Assembly: GCA_020051175.1 (NCBI GenBank)
Contig: JAGVJJ010000013.1
Span: 1-64,000, forward strand
Origin: Bacteroidia bacterium
GTDB taxonomy: Bacteria; Bacteroidota; Bacteroidia; 2-12-FULL-35-15
Length of the DNA: 64,000 bases
Direction: 5' to 3'
The translations under genes were made by a program, and so were the position numbers. Below, piece after piece: positions 52,801 to 63,170 of this stretch; the stretch's first letter is position 1; each line of letters begins with the position of its first letter. The notes beneath the pieces were generated by a model. It was not told the DNA's origin. It worked only from the letters and a program-made list of their open reading frames with translations, and made no database searches.

Positions 52801-55800
52801 ATGTTCAATAAATTTATTCAAAGGCCAGTACTTTCAATAGTAATATCGCTTGTTATTCTATTTATAGGCGGACTGGCTATTAAAACATTACCCACCTCTC
52901 AATTCCCTGAGGTGGCACCACCAGTAGTTATGGTGAGCGCATCTTACCCGGGAGCAAGTGCCAAGTCGCTTGCTGAGTCGGTAATCATTCCCTTGGAGCA
53001 ATCCATTAACGGAGCATGGGGCATGAGGTATATGACATCTGATGCTACAAGTGCAGGCGAGGCCAACATCCAGGTTGTATTTAATCCGGGTACTGACATC
53101 AACCAGGCGTTGGTGCAGGTTTCAAACCGTGTGCAGCAGGTGACCAACAGGCTGCCGATATTGGTACAAAGAGAAGGAGTGGTAATCACTCCGGTAATCC
53201 CCAGTATGCTCATGTATGTCAACCTGTACAGTGAGGATAAAAATGCAAATATGAAATACCTGTTTAATTATGCAGGTGTGAACATGGTGCCGGAACTTCA
53301 GCGTATCAATGGTATTGGGCAGGTGCGTATTTTGGGCAGCCGCCAATACGCGATGCGCGTGTGGCTAAATCCGGATCGTATGCGCGCATATAACGTTTCA
53401 CCTGACGAAGTGATGGAAGCGCTGGACGACCAGAGTATCATCGGTAAAGCAGGAAGGATAGGAAGAGGCGATGGTAAGCAAGCCGAAGCACTTGAATATG
53501 TATTGACATATTCTGACCGTTATAACGAGCCGGAACAGTACGGAAATGTTATTATCCGCTCCAATCCAAACGGTGAAATCCTTCGATTGAAAGATATAGC
53601 AACAGTTTCGCTGGGTAGTGAATATTATGATATTTATTCCAGCATGAACGGACACCCTTCTGCTGCTATGGTATTAAAGCAGACATACGGTAGTAATGCG
53701 AGCGAGGTCATAAAAAATGTAAAGGTGGAATTGGAAAAATTGAAAAAATCTTTTCCACCTGGTATGGAATATGAGATCAGTTATGATGTATCTAATTTCC
53801 TTGATGCTTCCATTGAAAATGTGGTTCATACACTCAGAGATGCATTCATACTTGTTGCGCTTGTTGTATTTATTTTCCTTGGCGATTGGCGCTCAACCCT
53901 TATTCCAACCCTTGCTGTACCAGTTTCTCTAATTGGTACATTCTTTTTCATGCAAATGTTCGGGCTTACCATTAACATGGTTACCCTGTTTTCGCTTGTA
54001 CTTGCTATTGGAATTGTGGTAGACAATGCCATTGTGGTTGTTGAGGCCGTCCATGCCAAGATGGAGCACGAGCGCCTATCGCCTTTTAGTGCAGTTAAAG
54101 AAGTTATCAAGGAGATCAGCGGAGCCGTTATTGCCATTACCCTGGTTATGGTATCCGTGTTCGTCCCGGTATCATTCATGTCCGGGCCCGTAGGTACATT
54201 TTACCGGCAGTTCTCCATTACAATGGCAGCATCCATCGTACTTTCGGGTGTGGTGGCGCTTACTGTAACCCCGGTTTTATGTGCTATGATTTTAAAAAAC
54301 AATCATGGAAAGCCAAAAAAACGAACCTTAATGAATAAATTCCTTGATAGCTTTAACCGTGGATTTGAGCGCGTTACCGACAAGTACGTTTGGATATTGC
54401 GCCTGATCGCACACAGAAAACTGGCTACAATTATTATGTTCTTTGCCTTTGCAGCAGGTATTTTTTTAATAAGCAACAATTTGCCTTCAGGATTTATTCC
54501 CAGTGAAGACCAGGGGATGCTCTATGCCATCATTCAGACACCACCGGGTTCAACACTTGAAAGAACAAATGATTTATCCAATAAGCTGGTTGAGATCATC
54601 AATTCCGTGGAGGGCGTAAAATCTGTATCCTCAATCGCAGGTTATGAGGTACTTACTGAAGGCCGTGGCTCCAATGCGGGTACGTGCCTGATTAACCTCG
54701 AATCATGGTCAAAAAGAAAGCACAGTGTTGCAGAAATCATTGAAGAGCTCGAAGAAAAATCGAAAGAAATCCCGGGAGCAACAATTGAGTTTTTTGATCC
54801 ACCTGCGGTACCAGGGTTTGGGGCTGCCGGTGGTTTTGCATTGCAGCTGCTTGATAAAACAAATTCCGGTGACCTTAAACAGCTGGAAAAAGTTACCAAT
54901 GATTTCATGAACGACTTAAAAAAACGTAAAGAGCTTACCGGTTTATTTACATTTTTCAGTGCCAACTATCCACAGTATGAAATAGAATTTGATAACCAAG
55001 CCGCCATGCAGAAAGGTGTGACCATTGGAAATGCCATGAACACCCTTTCTATTTTTGTAGGTAGCACCTATGAGCTTGGCTTTATTAAATATCAGCGCTT
55101 TTTTAAAGTCTTTGTTCAGGCAGCTCCTGAGTACAGAAAGCTACCATCAGACATTATGAATTTGTATGTAAAAAACGACCGTGATGAGATGGTTCCCTTT
55201 TCGGCATTCATGAAAATGACAAAGAAGCAGGGAGCCAATGAGATTAACCGTTACAACATGTACAATACTGCCGGTATAAGGGGCGGACCCGCAAAAGGCT
55301 ATAGTAGCGGAGAAGCCATTAAAGCAGTTCAGGAAGTTGCTAAAAATCTGCCTCACGGTTTTGATATTGACTGGGCAGCACTTTCATACGATGAAACAAA
55401 GCGTGGCAATGAAGCCATCTATATTTTCATTATCGTACTGGTGTTTGTATACTTTGTTCTTGCTGCACAATACGAAAGTTTTATTATACCTCTTTCGGTT
55501 ATTTTCTCTCTTCCGGCTGGTGTTTTCGGGTCCTTCCTGCTGATAAAAGCAATGGGGCTTGCAAATGATATTTATGCTCAGGTAGGCATGGTAATGCTAG
55601 TGGGACTCCTCGGCAAAAATGCCGTGCTGATTGTAGAGTTTGCCGTTCAGAAGCATCGTCAGGGAGCTACTGTATTGGAAGCTGCTATAGAAGGCGCAAA
55701 GGTGCGCTTCAGACCTATCTTAATGACTTCATTCGCTTTTATTGCAGGCCTGATTCCATTAGTTGCAGCTCACGGTGCGGGTGCAATCGGCAACCGCACC

Positions 55801-56028
55801 ATTGGCTCATCTGCTTTGGGAGGAATGTTTTTCGGAACTGTTTTCGGAGTAATTGTTGTTCCTGGCCTTTATTATGTATTTGGTACCTGGGCGGCAGGTA
55901 GAAAATTAATTCGGAACGAAGACGAAAATCCACTAAGTGAAGATTTTGTTGAAGACAGATCTGAGCAATCCATGATTAAAAAAATTATTAAAAAAATTGG
56001 CAAAAAAAATGTTGGTAAAAACAATTAA
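52801..56028 (+). CDS. RND multidrug efflux pump (HAE1/AcrB family)
   Basis: 1075 residues. Twelve membrane segments and two large periplasmic loops. IGIVVDNAIVVVEAVHAKM holds the first Asp of the proton relay in TM4; FIFLGDWRSTLIPTLAVPVS and LVGLLGKNAVLIVEFA are family blocks. Proton-driven exporter of drugs or amphiphiles. The gene overlaps the outer-membrane factor gene by 20 bp. The basic tail KKIIKKIGKKNVGKNN is unusual but harmless. Confidence 0.95.
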   Translation: MFNKFIQRPVLSIVISLVILFIGGLAIKTLPTSQFPEVAPPVVMVSASYPGASAKSLAESVIIPLEQSINGAWGMRYMTSDATSAGEANIQVVFNPGTDINQALVQVSNRVQQVTNRLPILVQREGVVITPVIPSMLMYVNLYSEDKNANMKYLFNYAGVNMVPELQRINGIGQVRILGSRQYAMRVWLNPDRMRAYNVSPDEVMEALDDQSIIGKAGRIGRGDGKQAEALEYVLTYSDRYNEPEQYGNVIIRSNPNGEILRLKDIATVSLGSEYYDIYSSMNGHPSAAMVLKQTYGSNASEVIKNVKVELEKLKKSFPPGMEYEISYDVSNFLDASIENVVHTLRDAFILVALVVFIFLGDWRSTLIPTLAVPVSLIGTFFFMQMFGLTINMVTLFSLVLAIGIVVDNAIVVVEAVHAKMEHERLSPFSAVKEVIKEISGAVIAITLVMVSVFVPVSFMSGPVGTFYRQFSITMAASIVLSGVVALTVTPVLCAMILKNNHGKPKKRTLMNKFLDSFNRGFERVTDKYVWILRLIAHRKLATIIMFFAFAAGIFLISNNLPSGFIPSEDQGMLYAIIQTPPGSTLERTNDLSNKLVEIINSVEGVKSVSSIAGYEVLTEGRGSNAGTCLINLESWSKRKHSVAEIIEELEEKSKEIPGATIEFFDPPAVPGFGAAGGFALQLLDKTNSGDLKQLEKVTNDFMNDLKKRKELTGLFTFFSANYPQYEIEFDNQAAMQKGVTIGNAMNTLSIFVGSTYELGFIKYQRFFKVFVQAAPEYRKLPSDIMNLYVKNDRDEMVPFSAFMKMTKKQGANEINRYNMYNTAGIRGGPAKGYSSGEAIKAVQEVAKNLPHGFDIDWAALSYDETKRGNEAIYIFIIVLVFVYFVLAAQYESFIIPLSVIFSLPAGVFGSFLLIKAMGLANDIYAQVGMVMLVGLLGKNAVLIVEFAVQKHRQGATVLEAAIEGAKVRFRPILMTSFAFIAGLIPLVAAHGAGAIGNRTIGSSALGGMFFGTVFGVIVVPGLYYVFGTWAAGRKLIRNEDENPLSEDFVEDRSEQSMIKKIIKKIGKKNVGKNN

Positions 56029-57439
56029 TAAAAGTTTGTTTTTGGGTTTACTTATTGCGGCCTTATGGGGTTGTAATCTGCCTCAGAACGCAATAAAAAC
56101 TGAAAACAAAGTTGTTCCTGCGAGTTTTAGAAATTCGAAGGATTCAATAAATAGTGCTTTCATGAGCTGGAAAGAATACTTTTCTGACCCAAACCTGATT
56201 GCGCTGATAGATACAGCGCTGCAAAACAACCAGGAGCTGAATATAACACTACAGGAAATTGAGATCAGTAAAAATGAAATCAGGACCCGCAAAGGGGAGT
56301 ACTTGCCTTTTCTTGGTTTAAAGGCAGGCACAGAAGTAGATAAAACAGGGAGATATACACGTAACGGTGCGGTGGAACACAATCTTGAAATTAAGCCCGG
56401 AACAGAGTTTCCTGAACCCTTACCTGACTTTTTGTTTGGCGCCAGCGCTACCTGGGAAGTGGATATCTGGAAAAAGTTACGCAATGCAAAGCAAGCTGCG
56501 GTATCAAGATATTTATCAAGCGTAGAGGGAAAAAAATTTATGGTAACAAAACTGGTTGCTGAAATCGCAGACTCATACTACGAATTGATGGCACTGGATA
56601 ATTTATTGGAAATTATCAATAAAAATATCGAAATACAATCCAATGCATTAAAGGTTGTGAAAATGCAAAAAGATGCAGCTAAAGTTACTCAGCTGGCAGT
56701 AAACCGGTTTGAGGCCCAACTATTAAATACCCAGAATCTCCAGTTCGATATTAAACAAAAAATTACGGAAACAGAAAATCGCATCAATTTTCTTACAGGC
56801 AGGTTTACAAAAACCATTCCCCGGGATTCGGATGCCTTCAACAATTTGACTGTAAATCCAATACAGGAAGGAATACCCTCTCAACTGCTTTCTAACCGGC
56901 CCGACATACGACAGGCAGAATTTAAACTGGCTGCGGCCAAATTAGATGTGCATGTTGCAAGAGCCAATTTTTATCCATCCCTTGGTATATCAGCAAATGT
57001 GGGATTCCAGGCCTTCAACCCGGCTTTCCTGGTAAATCCTCAATCCGTGTTGTATAATCTGGCAGGAGATCTAGTGGCTCCTCTTATTAACAGAAATGCA
57101 ATTCAGGCGGCTTACAGCACTTCTAAGGCCCAGCAAATTCAGGCGGTTTACAGCTACGAACAAACTATTCTTAACGCGTACGTGGATGTACTTAATCAGT
57201 TGGCAAAGCTGGATAATTTTTCCGAAAGCTATAAAACAAAGTCAAAGCAGGTAGAAATACTTATGCAGTCTATTGGAATTGCGAATAATCTCTTTAATTC
57301 GGCCAGAGCTGATTATGCGGAAGTACTACTTACACAGCGTGAGGCGCTTGAAGCAAAAATGGAGCTGATTGATATAAAGTTAAAACAAATGAATGCCAAA
57401 GTGAATATATACAGGGCTCTAGGAGGAGGTTGGAAATAA
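56009..57439 (+). CDS. TolC/OprM-type outer-membrane efflux lipoprotein
   Basis: 476 residues from ATG 56009; a TTG at 55997 is less likely. Lipobox Cys22 (LIAALWGC). Two OEP repeats with ISKNEIRTRKGEYLPFLGLKAG, ATWEVDIWKKLRNAKQAAVSRY and NRPDIRQAEFKLAAAKLDV, typical of the NodT/OprM group. Completes the tripartite exporter. Confidence 0.92.
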   Translation: MLVKTINKSLFLGLLIAALWGCNLPQNAIKTENKVVPASFRNSKDSINSAFMSWKEYFSDPNLIALIDTALQNNQELNITLQEIEISKNEIRTRKGEYLPFLGLKAGTEVDKTGRYTRNGAVEHNLEIKPGTEFPEPLPDFLFGASATWEVDIWKKLRNAKQAAVSRYLSSVEGKKFMVTKLVAEIADSYYELMALDNLLEIINKNIEIQSNALKVVKMQKDAAKVTQLAVNRFEAQLLNTQNLQFDIKQKITETENRINFLTGRFTKTIPRDSDAFNNLTVNPIQEGIPSQLLSNRPDIRQAEFKLAAAKLDVHVARANFYPSLGISANVGFQAFNPAFLVNPQSVLYNLAGDLVAPLINRNAIQAAYSTSKAQQIQAVYSYEQTILNAYVDVLNQLAKLDNFSESYKTKSKQVEILMQSIGIANNLFNSARADYAEVLLTQREALEAKMELIDIKLKQMNAKVNIYRALGGGWK

Positions 57440-57452
57440 AAAATGGATATAT

Positions 57453-57521
57453 GAGTGAGAATCCTGTGCTTTTTTTGTGCGATGAACACAATTTCCTTTT
57501 TTAGCACAGGGTTCCTCACTC
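57453..57521 (+). terminator. Inverted repeat after the efflux operon
   Basis: GAGTGAGAATCCTGTGCT (57453-57470) pairs with 57503-57521 (one mismatch and one bulge); the 32-nt loop holds two T runs (TTTTTTT, CTTTTTT). Likely terminator, but the long loop is unusual. Confidence 0.55.
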
Positions 57522-57623
57522 GCCATTTTTTAATTAAGGTTCTGCTGATTATCCCATGCATTTCAAAATGATGAAAATAAATTTCGTTCCATCATTACAT
57601 TTATATTTTAGCCCCAGAATCAG

Positions 57624-57631
57624 TACCTTTG
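57624..57631 (+). promoter_or_regulatory. Possible -7 box of the porin gene
   Basis: TACCTTTG, matching TAnnTTTG, 26 bp before the ATG. No -33 TTG. Confidence 0.35.
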
Positions 57632-57656
57632 TGAGCAATAAAAAACAAAGGAATTT

Positions 57657-59018
57657 ATGAGAGCGAGAATATATTTTATTTTTCTGTTATGTTGCACGAA
57701 GCTATCCATTATCACTTATGCACAAACACACACAGACACAATCATCTCCCCCAAGAAAATCACCAAAGCCCCTAAAGAACTTAAATTCTCATTCAACGAA
57801 GAAGGTTCACATTATGTGAAATTTACGTTCTTAAACCAGATTTGGGCACGCTACAATGAAAGTAATCCGGGAACAACAGTTTTTGGAACAGCAAAAGATA
57901 AAACCTACGATATAGGGTTGAGGCGTACACGTTTTCAACTGTTCGGACAAATCTCTGATCGTGTATTTTTTTATACCCAATTCGGTATAAATAATTTCGG
58001 ATACAACTCTGCCAGAAAACCGGGATTATTTATCCATGATGGAATTGCGGAATACAAAGTGGCTAAAAATTATTTATCAATGGGGGCCGGATTAACCGGT
58101 TGGAGCGGGCTTTCAAGATATGCTTCACCTTCAGCAGGAACCATCATGGCGATAGATGCTCCGCTTTACCAGCAATCATCCAATGATGTAACCGACCAGT
58201 TTTTAAGAAAGTTAAGCATTTATGCAAAAGGAAAGTTAGGAAGGCTTGATTACCGGATTATAGTATCGGATCCAATGTCATTACAAAACTCAACAGCCCA
58301 AAGCACTGCAATCGGGTCGAATGCTGCTTTTTCGGCTGAACCCGGAAAAGCCCAGTTACAGGGCTATTTCATGTATCAGTTTCTGGACAAGGAAGCTAAC
58401 CTTACACCCTACACCGTTGGCTCTTATTTAGGCGATAAGCGTGTATTTAATATTGGGGGTGGTTTCATTTCACAACAGGATGCAATGTGGCGCCTATCCG
58501 ATTCAGGAATAGATACATTGAGAAGCAACTTGCAACTGCTTGCCATAGATGTGTTTTATGATGTACCATTGAATACTGAAAAAGGAAACGCTCTTACAGC
58601 CTATGCCTCTTTCAGCTCAAATGATTATGGAAAAAATTATGTACGTAATCTTGGTGTGATGAACCCTGCAACTGCCGTAAATGCGGGCGGAAGCTTCAAT
58701 GGCACCGGAAACGCCTTCCCGATGTATGGTACAGGCACAACGGCTTATGCACAGATAGGATACAAATTTAAAAATGGTTTATTGGGCAACCGTGGAACGC
58801 TTCAGCCCTATGTATGCGCACAGTATTCCGACTATCAATTATTAAAAGACCCTATGCTGATGTATGAAGCAGGCATTAACTGGCTGATTGAAAGTCATCG
58901 CTCGAAAATAACACTGAATTACCAGGACAGGCCGGTGTTTAACAGGAATGCTGCAAACAATTATGTAGTTTCAACCCGCAAAGGAATGGTTGTGATACAG
59001 TTTCAGATTATGATATAA
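57657..59018 (+). CDS. Outer-membrane porin, OprP/OprO-like
   Basis: 453 residues with signal peptide (ITYAQ). SHYVKFTFLNQIWARYNESN, RRTRFQLFGQISDRVFFYTQFG and the strand pairs at 300-400 fit the phosphate-selective porin fold. The substrate is not deducible. Ends MVVIQFQIMI. A CTAAG repeat half copy follows. Confidence 0.72.
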   Translation: MRARIYFIFLLCCTKLSIITYAQTHTDTIISPKKITKAPKELKFSFNEEGSHYVKFTFLNQIWARYNESNPGTTVFGTAKDKTYDIGLRRTRFQLFGQISDRVFFYTQFGINNFGYNSARKPGLFIHDGIAEYKVAKNYLSMGAGLTGWSGLSRYASPSAGTIMAIDAPLYQQSSNDVTDQFLRKLSIYAKGKLGRLDYRIIVSDPMSLQNSTAQSTAIGSNAAFSAEPGKAQLQGYFMYQFLDKEANLTPYTVGSYLGDKRVFNIGGGFISQQDAMWRLSDSGIDTLRSNLQLLAIDVFYDVPLNTEKGNALTAYASFSSNDYGKNYVRNLGVMNPATAVNAGGSFNGTGNAFPMYGTGTTAYAQIGYKFKNGLLGNRGTLQPYVCAQYSDYQLLKDPMLMYEAGINWLIESHRSKITLNYQDRPVFNRNAANNYVVSTRKGMVVIQFQIMI

Positions 59019-59024
59019 ACAAAA

Positions 59025-59059
59025 TTACCACTAAGAGCACAAGGTTCACTAAGTCTTAA
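59025..59059. repeat. Half copy of the CTAAG repeat family
   Basis: ATTACCACTAAGAGCACAAG followed by GTTCACTAAGTCTT. It has the same outer end as GxxExxY module 1 (ATTACCACTAAG), with no gene or inverted partner. Confidence 0.65.
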
Positions 59060-59103
59060 TGTTTTCAAGCGTTGTTAGTTGTAAAACACAATATGTATAG
59101 ATA

Positions 59104-59697
59104 ATGGTAGGGAAGAAAATAAAAAGAAACCTTCGGATTTCGAGGTACGTTGTTTACAGGGAAACTTTAGTTGATTACAAGGAGCATTTCTGGTCATTTA
59201 TCGGGGCTTTCGTTGGAATAGGACTGATTGCGTTTTTGCAAACCTTTTATTTAACAAGAGAAGAAAATGTGTTTCTGATTGGCTCATTTGGTGCAACCTG
59301 TGTGTTGATATACGGGGCCATTCAAAGTCCCTTAGCCCAGCCCAGAAATTTAATAGGAGGACATTTAGTATCGGCATTGATTGGTGTCACGGTATATAAA
59401 ATAATGCCGGACATTATATGGTTAACAGCACCAATTGCTGTTGCGCTTTCTATCGTTCTAATGCAGATAACAAAAACACTTCATCCCCCTGGAGGCGCTA
59501 CAGCATTGATTGCGGTTATTGGTTCAGAAAAAGTAAAAGCTTTAGGATATTGGTATGTACTTACGCCAGTTCTAACAGGCGCACTCATCTTGTTTATTGT
59601 CGCGTTAATTTTTAATAACATGACACCAAACAGGAAATACCCAACGAACAGCAGACTTACACGTTTTTTTCTGAAAAAGGTTTACCGAAAAAAGTAG
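59104..59697 (+). CDS. HPP-family membrane protein
   Basis: 197 residues, four or five membrane segments. TLHPPGGATALIAVIG is the name motif; LIGSFGATCVLIYGAIQSPLAQPRNLIGGHLVSAL is the first conserved block. Plant members transport nitrite; the bacterial role is open. It follows the porin gene by 85 bp and could share its transcript. Confidence 0.85.
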   Translation: MVGKKIKRNLRISRYVVYRETLVDYKEHFWSFIGAFVGIGLIAFLQTFYLTREENVFLIGSFGATCVLIYGAIQSPLAQPRNLIGGHLVSALIGVTVYKIMPDIIWLTAPIAVALSIVLMQITKTLHPPGGATALIAVIGSEKVKALGYWYVLTPVLTGALILFIVALIFNNMTPNRKYPTNSRLTRFFLKKVYRKK

Positions 59698-59816
59698 ATC
59701 TTTTCGTAAGCACTAAGAAAATTATTTATACACCAGCATCATTGCGATCAGATCGGGGCAATCTAACTCCTTACGGGATTTCTGCAGCTATTCCACCTTA
59801 GCAATAACACGCTAAC

Positions 59817-62261
59817 CTACCCTACCGCACCACCGGCCCGCTGCTTGATATCGTCCGCTCCTCCTCTTCTGCGTTGCGATGGTGATAGAGATGTATTCCC
59901 CAGTTTATAGGTAAAAGAAACCGTTGCAACACGTGTATCGCGCCTTGCATCGTATGACTCCACATAACCTGTAAAAACAGTAGTTGCACGGGCATTGCTG
60001 GTATAAAATATGTCGTTAAAGCTTACTTTCACAATGGCACGTCCCTCGGCAAATTTTTTCTGTAATCCAATGTTCAGGAACCAAATAGGGCGCACGGTTT
60101 CAAAAGCATACACCTCTTTTGTTCTGTAATTACCGCTCAGCTCACCCGAAAAAGTTGAACTGAAATTAAAAGTATTCACCGAATTAATATTCATATTCAG
60201 GTTGCCAACCTGGCTGATACCAGTATTTGCAACATTACCGGAATAAGCCGCATAATACACATTCAAATCATTGGCTGAATGCCACCAACTTGCGATCTCA
60301 TATGGTACAGAAACATTCAGGGCATAAACATCAACGGTTGCCAGGTTGTAATACGTTTGTATTGTAAGCTTTGGCTGATCAGGAGCAGGGGCAATCACCT
60401 CGATAATATTATTGGTGGTTCGGCCAAAACCCAGTGTGGTAAACACTTTTTCATTGTATATATGAGTCAATTCAAACGAGTGCGTTGTTTGAGGCTGCAG
60501 GTAAGGGTTTCCGGCCTTATAAGTAGTCGGATCGAGATAAAAACGGAAAGGGTTCAACTGGTCATAGCCAGGCCGGTTGATACGCCTGCTGTAGTTGAGC
60601 TCTAAACCATTCTTGTCACTCAACTTTCGTCCAACAACAAAGCTTGGAAAAAGCTGTGTATATGCAGTATCAAATTTCGATCGATACACCAGCTGATTCC
60701 CAGTAATATTGGTATTTTCAACGCGAAGGCCAATTTGCACATTTGCGTTTTTCCAGTCCTTGGCAATATTTCCATACACAGCGTTGATATTTTCCGTGTA
60801 AAGGAAATGATTGCTTTTGGAAGAGTCGTAAATGGCCGTACCAGAACTTTTGTTATAAAAGGCAAGATTATTATCAGCTGTTACATAGCTTGATTTAAAG
60901 CCTGTTTCCAATCTTGCAACAGATTTTAATGGTTTGGTAAAGTCCGATTTAAATGAATAAATGTTCAACCCACCATTTATATCACCATATAGCAAATAAG
61001 GACTGAGGAATTCAACATTGTTTAAATTATAATACCGCGTTGTAAAATTCTGTTCAGTACTGTTGCCAAAACGTGCATAATCAAGGTCTGTGGTAAGTTC
61101 TGTACCGCTTGAATCGAATACGTGCTTGTAATTTAAATTTAGAGAGCCGTTGTGCCAAAAATCCTGTGAACGGTTTTTGGTGTCAAAACGTGAAGTGTTA
61201 ACACGGTCTTTATCATATACCAGGGCCACATTATAACCTGTGGGGTTGAATTTGTTAGAAGCCCCATTTAACGTAATCCCAATAGTATTTTTAGAATCGA
61301 TGTAATAATCTGCACCAGCTCTTGCAATGTGGTTCCGGAAATCCATCGTTAGGTAATTGTCCTGAACATAAGCACCTTGGAAAGTATCTGCATCATAAAA
61401 ATTCCTGTCGAGCCTGAGCCAGTTAAAACCCTTACGAAAAGCATTGTTGTAACTTGCATATACATTCAACTTTTTATTACGGTGATTCAGGGCAATACTG
61501 TTATTGGACTTATGGTACTTTCCCTGTCCATAAGCAATTGTTACGCTGCTGTTAGTCCCTAAACGTTTGTCCTTTTTTAATTTGATGTTAATAATGGAAG
61601 AGCCCGCTGCATCGTACTTTGATGAAGGGTTAGCAATAAACTCTATTTTTTCCACAGCTGTTGACGACATGCCCCTTAGATAATTAGCAAGGTCAGAGCC
61701 GGTCATTGGTGTTGGCTTTCCATCAATCCAAACCGCAACCCCCTGCTTACCTTTAAAGCTGATATTATCACCGTTGTCCACACGAACCCCTGGCGCTTTT
61801 TCAATCACTTCAAAAGCAGAACTACCGGTGGAAGCAATGCTGTTCTCCACATTAACAATCATTTTACCGTGTTCCCTTTCAATATAAGGTTTGCGGGTAG
61901 TTACAGTAACTTCGTTGAGTTTAACTTCAGATTGCTGCAATTGAAATACAGGAAGTGTTTTTGGAGCATTTACCTGAAAAACGTCACTTATAAAGGCTGA
62001 GTAACCCAATACATTAGCCTCTACCAGATAGCTTCCATCCAATACGTGATTGAATCTAAATTCTCCTTTCTCATCCGTAAATTCGGTTTTAACAAGACTG
62101 GAATCCGAAGATTTTAGAAGTTGTACAATGGCATCTGCAACAGGAGCCCTGGAGCTGGTATTAAAACTCCCTGTAAGTTCATAACCCTCTGTAACTGAAC
62201 TTTGGCTCAAAGCGATAGTTTGAACACCAAGAGCGAAAACGATTAGAATGTTTTTTTTCAT
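59817..62261 (-). CDS. TonB-dependent receptor, OMP_b-brl_3 type
   Basis: 814 residues. Signal peptide, then a carboxypeptidase-regulatory-like domain (YELTGSFNTSSRAPVADAIVQL), plug domain (VIEKAPGVRVDNGDNISFKG, MSSTAVEKIEFIANPSSKYDA), then a beta-barrel. No SusD partner, so not a classic polysaccharide system. The C-terminus is short on the usual aromatic end and finishes KQRAGGAVG. Likely uptake of a metal chelate or small molecule. Confidence 0.88.
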   Translation of the reverse strand: MKKNILIVFALGVQTIALSQSSVTEGYELTGSFNTSSRAPVADAIVQLLKSSDSSLVKTEFTDEKGEFRFNHVLDGSYLVEANVLGYSAFISDVFQVNAPKTLPVFQLQQSEVKLNEVTVTTRKPYIEREHGKMIVNVENSIASTGSSAFEVIEKAPGVRVDNGDNISFKGKQGVAVWIDGKPTPMTGSDLANYLRGMSSTAVEKIEFIANPSSKYDAAGSSIINIKLKKDKRLGTNSSVTIAYGQGKYHKSNNSIALNHRNKKLNVYASYNNAFRKGFNWLRLDRNFYDADTFQGAYVQDNYLTMDFRNHIARAGADYYIDSKNTIGITLNGASNKFNPTGYNVALVYDKDRVNTSRFDTKNRSQDFWHNGSLNLNYKHVFDSSGTELTTDLDYARFGNSTEQNFTTRYYNLNNVEFLSPYLLYGDINGGLNIYSFKSDFTKPLKSVARLETGFKSSYVTADNNLAFYNKSSGTAIYDSSKSNHFLYTENINAVYGNIAKDWKNANVQIGLRVENTNITGNQLVYRSKFDTAYTQLFPSFVVGRKLSDKNGLELNYSRRINRPGYDQLNPFRFYLDPTTYKAGNPYLQPQTTHSFELTHIYNEKVFTTLGFGRTTNNIIEVIAPAPDQPKLTIQTYYNLATVDVYALNVSVPYEIASWWHSANDLNVYYAAYSGNVANTGISQVGNLNMNINSVNTFNFSSTFSGELSGNYRTKEVYAFETVRPIWFLNIGLQKKFAEGRAIVKVSFNDIFYTSNARATTVFTGYVESYDARRDTRVATVSFTYKLGNTSLSPSQRRRGGADDIKQRAGGAVG

Positions 62262-62533
62262 GCAGATACCATTTTTTTATTAAACAACCCCTTCGTTCCA
62301 GCCTCAAACAAACTTAAAAGAATTAATTTGATATATCAACTATTGATGTGTTAATATTTGTTAATGATTGTTAAACAACACTGACTTGTTTCTTAAAATA
62401 TTAAATGTAATGTACTGAATAACAAATACTTAAACCGTTTTAAATTAAAATAATGTTAATTACTCCCTTTAACGGTGCTATTTTCGTAAATTCGTATAGA
62501 TAAAGCGAGCCATTCAGGCGTTCGCAAACACCA

Positions 62534-63154
62534 ATGAAAAAAGGCATTTATTGTTTAGAAGGTTTATGGACCCAGGATCTTCAGAACAAATCTACTGTAC
62601 TTCCTATACTTGAATTGCTACATAAGGGGAGCATCTGTAATTACATTTACCATGCCTGCGCTACACAAGAGGAACTTGAATTTTTCTTAACAAAATGGAA
62701 ACGCAAGTCCATCAGTTCAAAGTATCCTATCCTGTACCTTGCCTTTCATGGAAAAAGAGGACATATTTATATTACTCATAAAAACACACTTTCGTTGAAA
62801 GACCTGGCAACCATGCTGGAAAGCTCGGCACAAGGCAAGGTTATCTTTTTCGCCTCCTGCGAAACCTTGAATGCAGGAGGAAGAACCATACAATCGTTTT
62901 TGAAAAAAACCAATGCCATTGCAGCGATTGGCTACAAGCAGGAGGTAGACTGGATGCTGGCAACTGCTTTTGAATTGCTGGTGCTGGACGCCTTGCAGGA
63001 AGACCGGTTCGACAGCCAGGGCATAGAAAAAATAGAAACAAAAATCAAAACTGAATATGGCAACCTTTATCAGACACTGGATTGCCGGATGGTAATCAAT
63101 AAATATATCCACTTTCCGAGAACAAGAAAAAAAACAAAATCCGCACATAAATAA
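62534..63154 (+). CDS. Stand-alone CHAT-like (caspase-fold) protein
   Basis: 206 residues, no signal. LYLAFHGKRGHIYI (His72-Gly73) and KVIFFASCETLNAGG (Cys109) give the His/Cys dyad of CHAT/caspase-type peptidases, in the right order and spacing, and AIAAIGYKQEVDW follows. Basic C-terminus (RTRKKTKSAHK). A TPR or sensor domain usually accompanies CHAT; here it is alone. The role is unknown. Confidence 0.7.
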   Translation: MKKGIYCLEGLWTQDLQNKSTVLPILELLHKGSICNYIYHACATQEELEFFLTKWKRKSISSKYPILYLAFHGKRGHIYITHKNTLSLKDLATMLESSAQGKVIFFASCETLNAGGRTIQSFLKKTNAIAAIGYKQEVDWMLATAFELLVLDALQEDRFDSQGIEKIETKIKTEYGNLYQTLDCRMVINKYIHFPRTRKKTKSAHK

Positions 63155-63170
63155 CCCATACGCAAATAGC

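Noticed and set aside
57453-57521. Riboswitch-like structure
   Set aside because: It is a single long stem after the operon, with no conserved multi-helix pattern; read as a terminator-type repeat.
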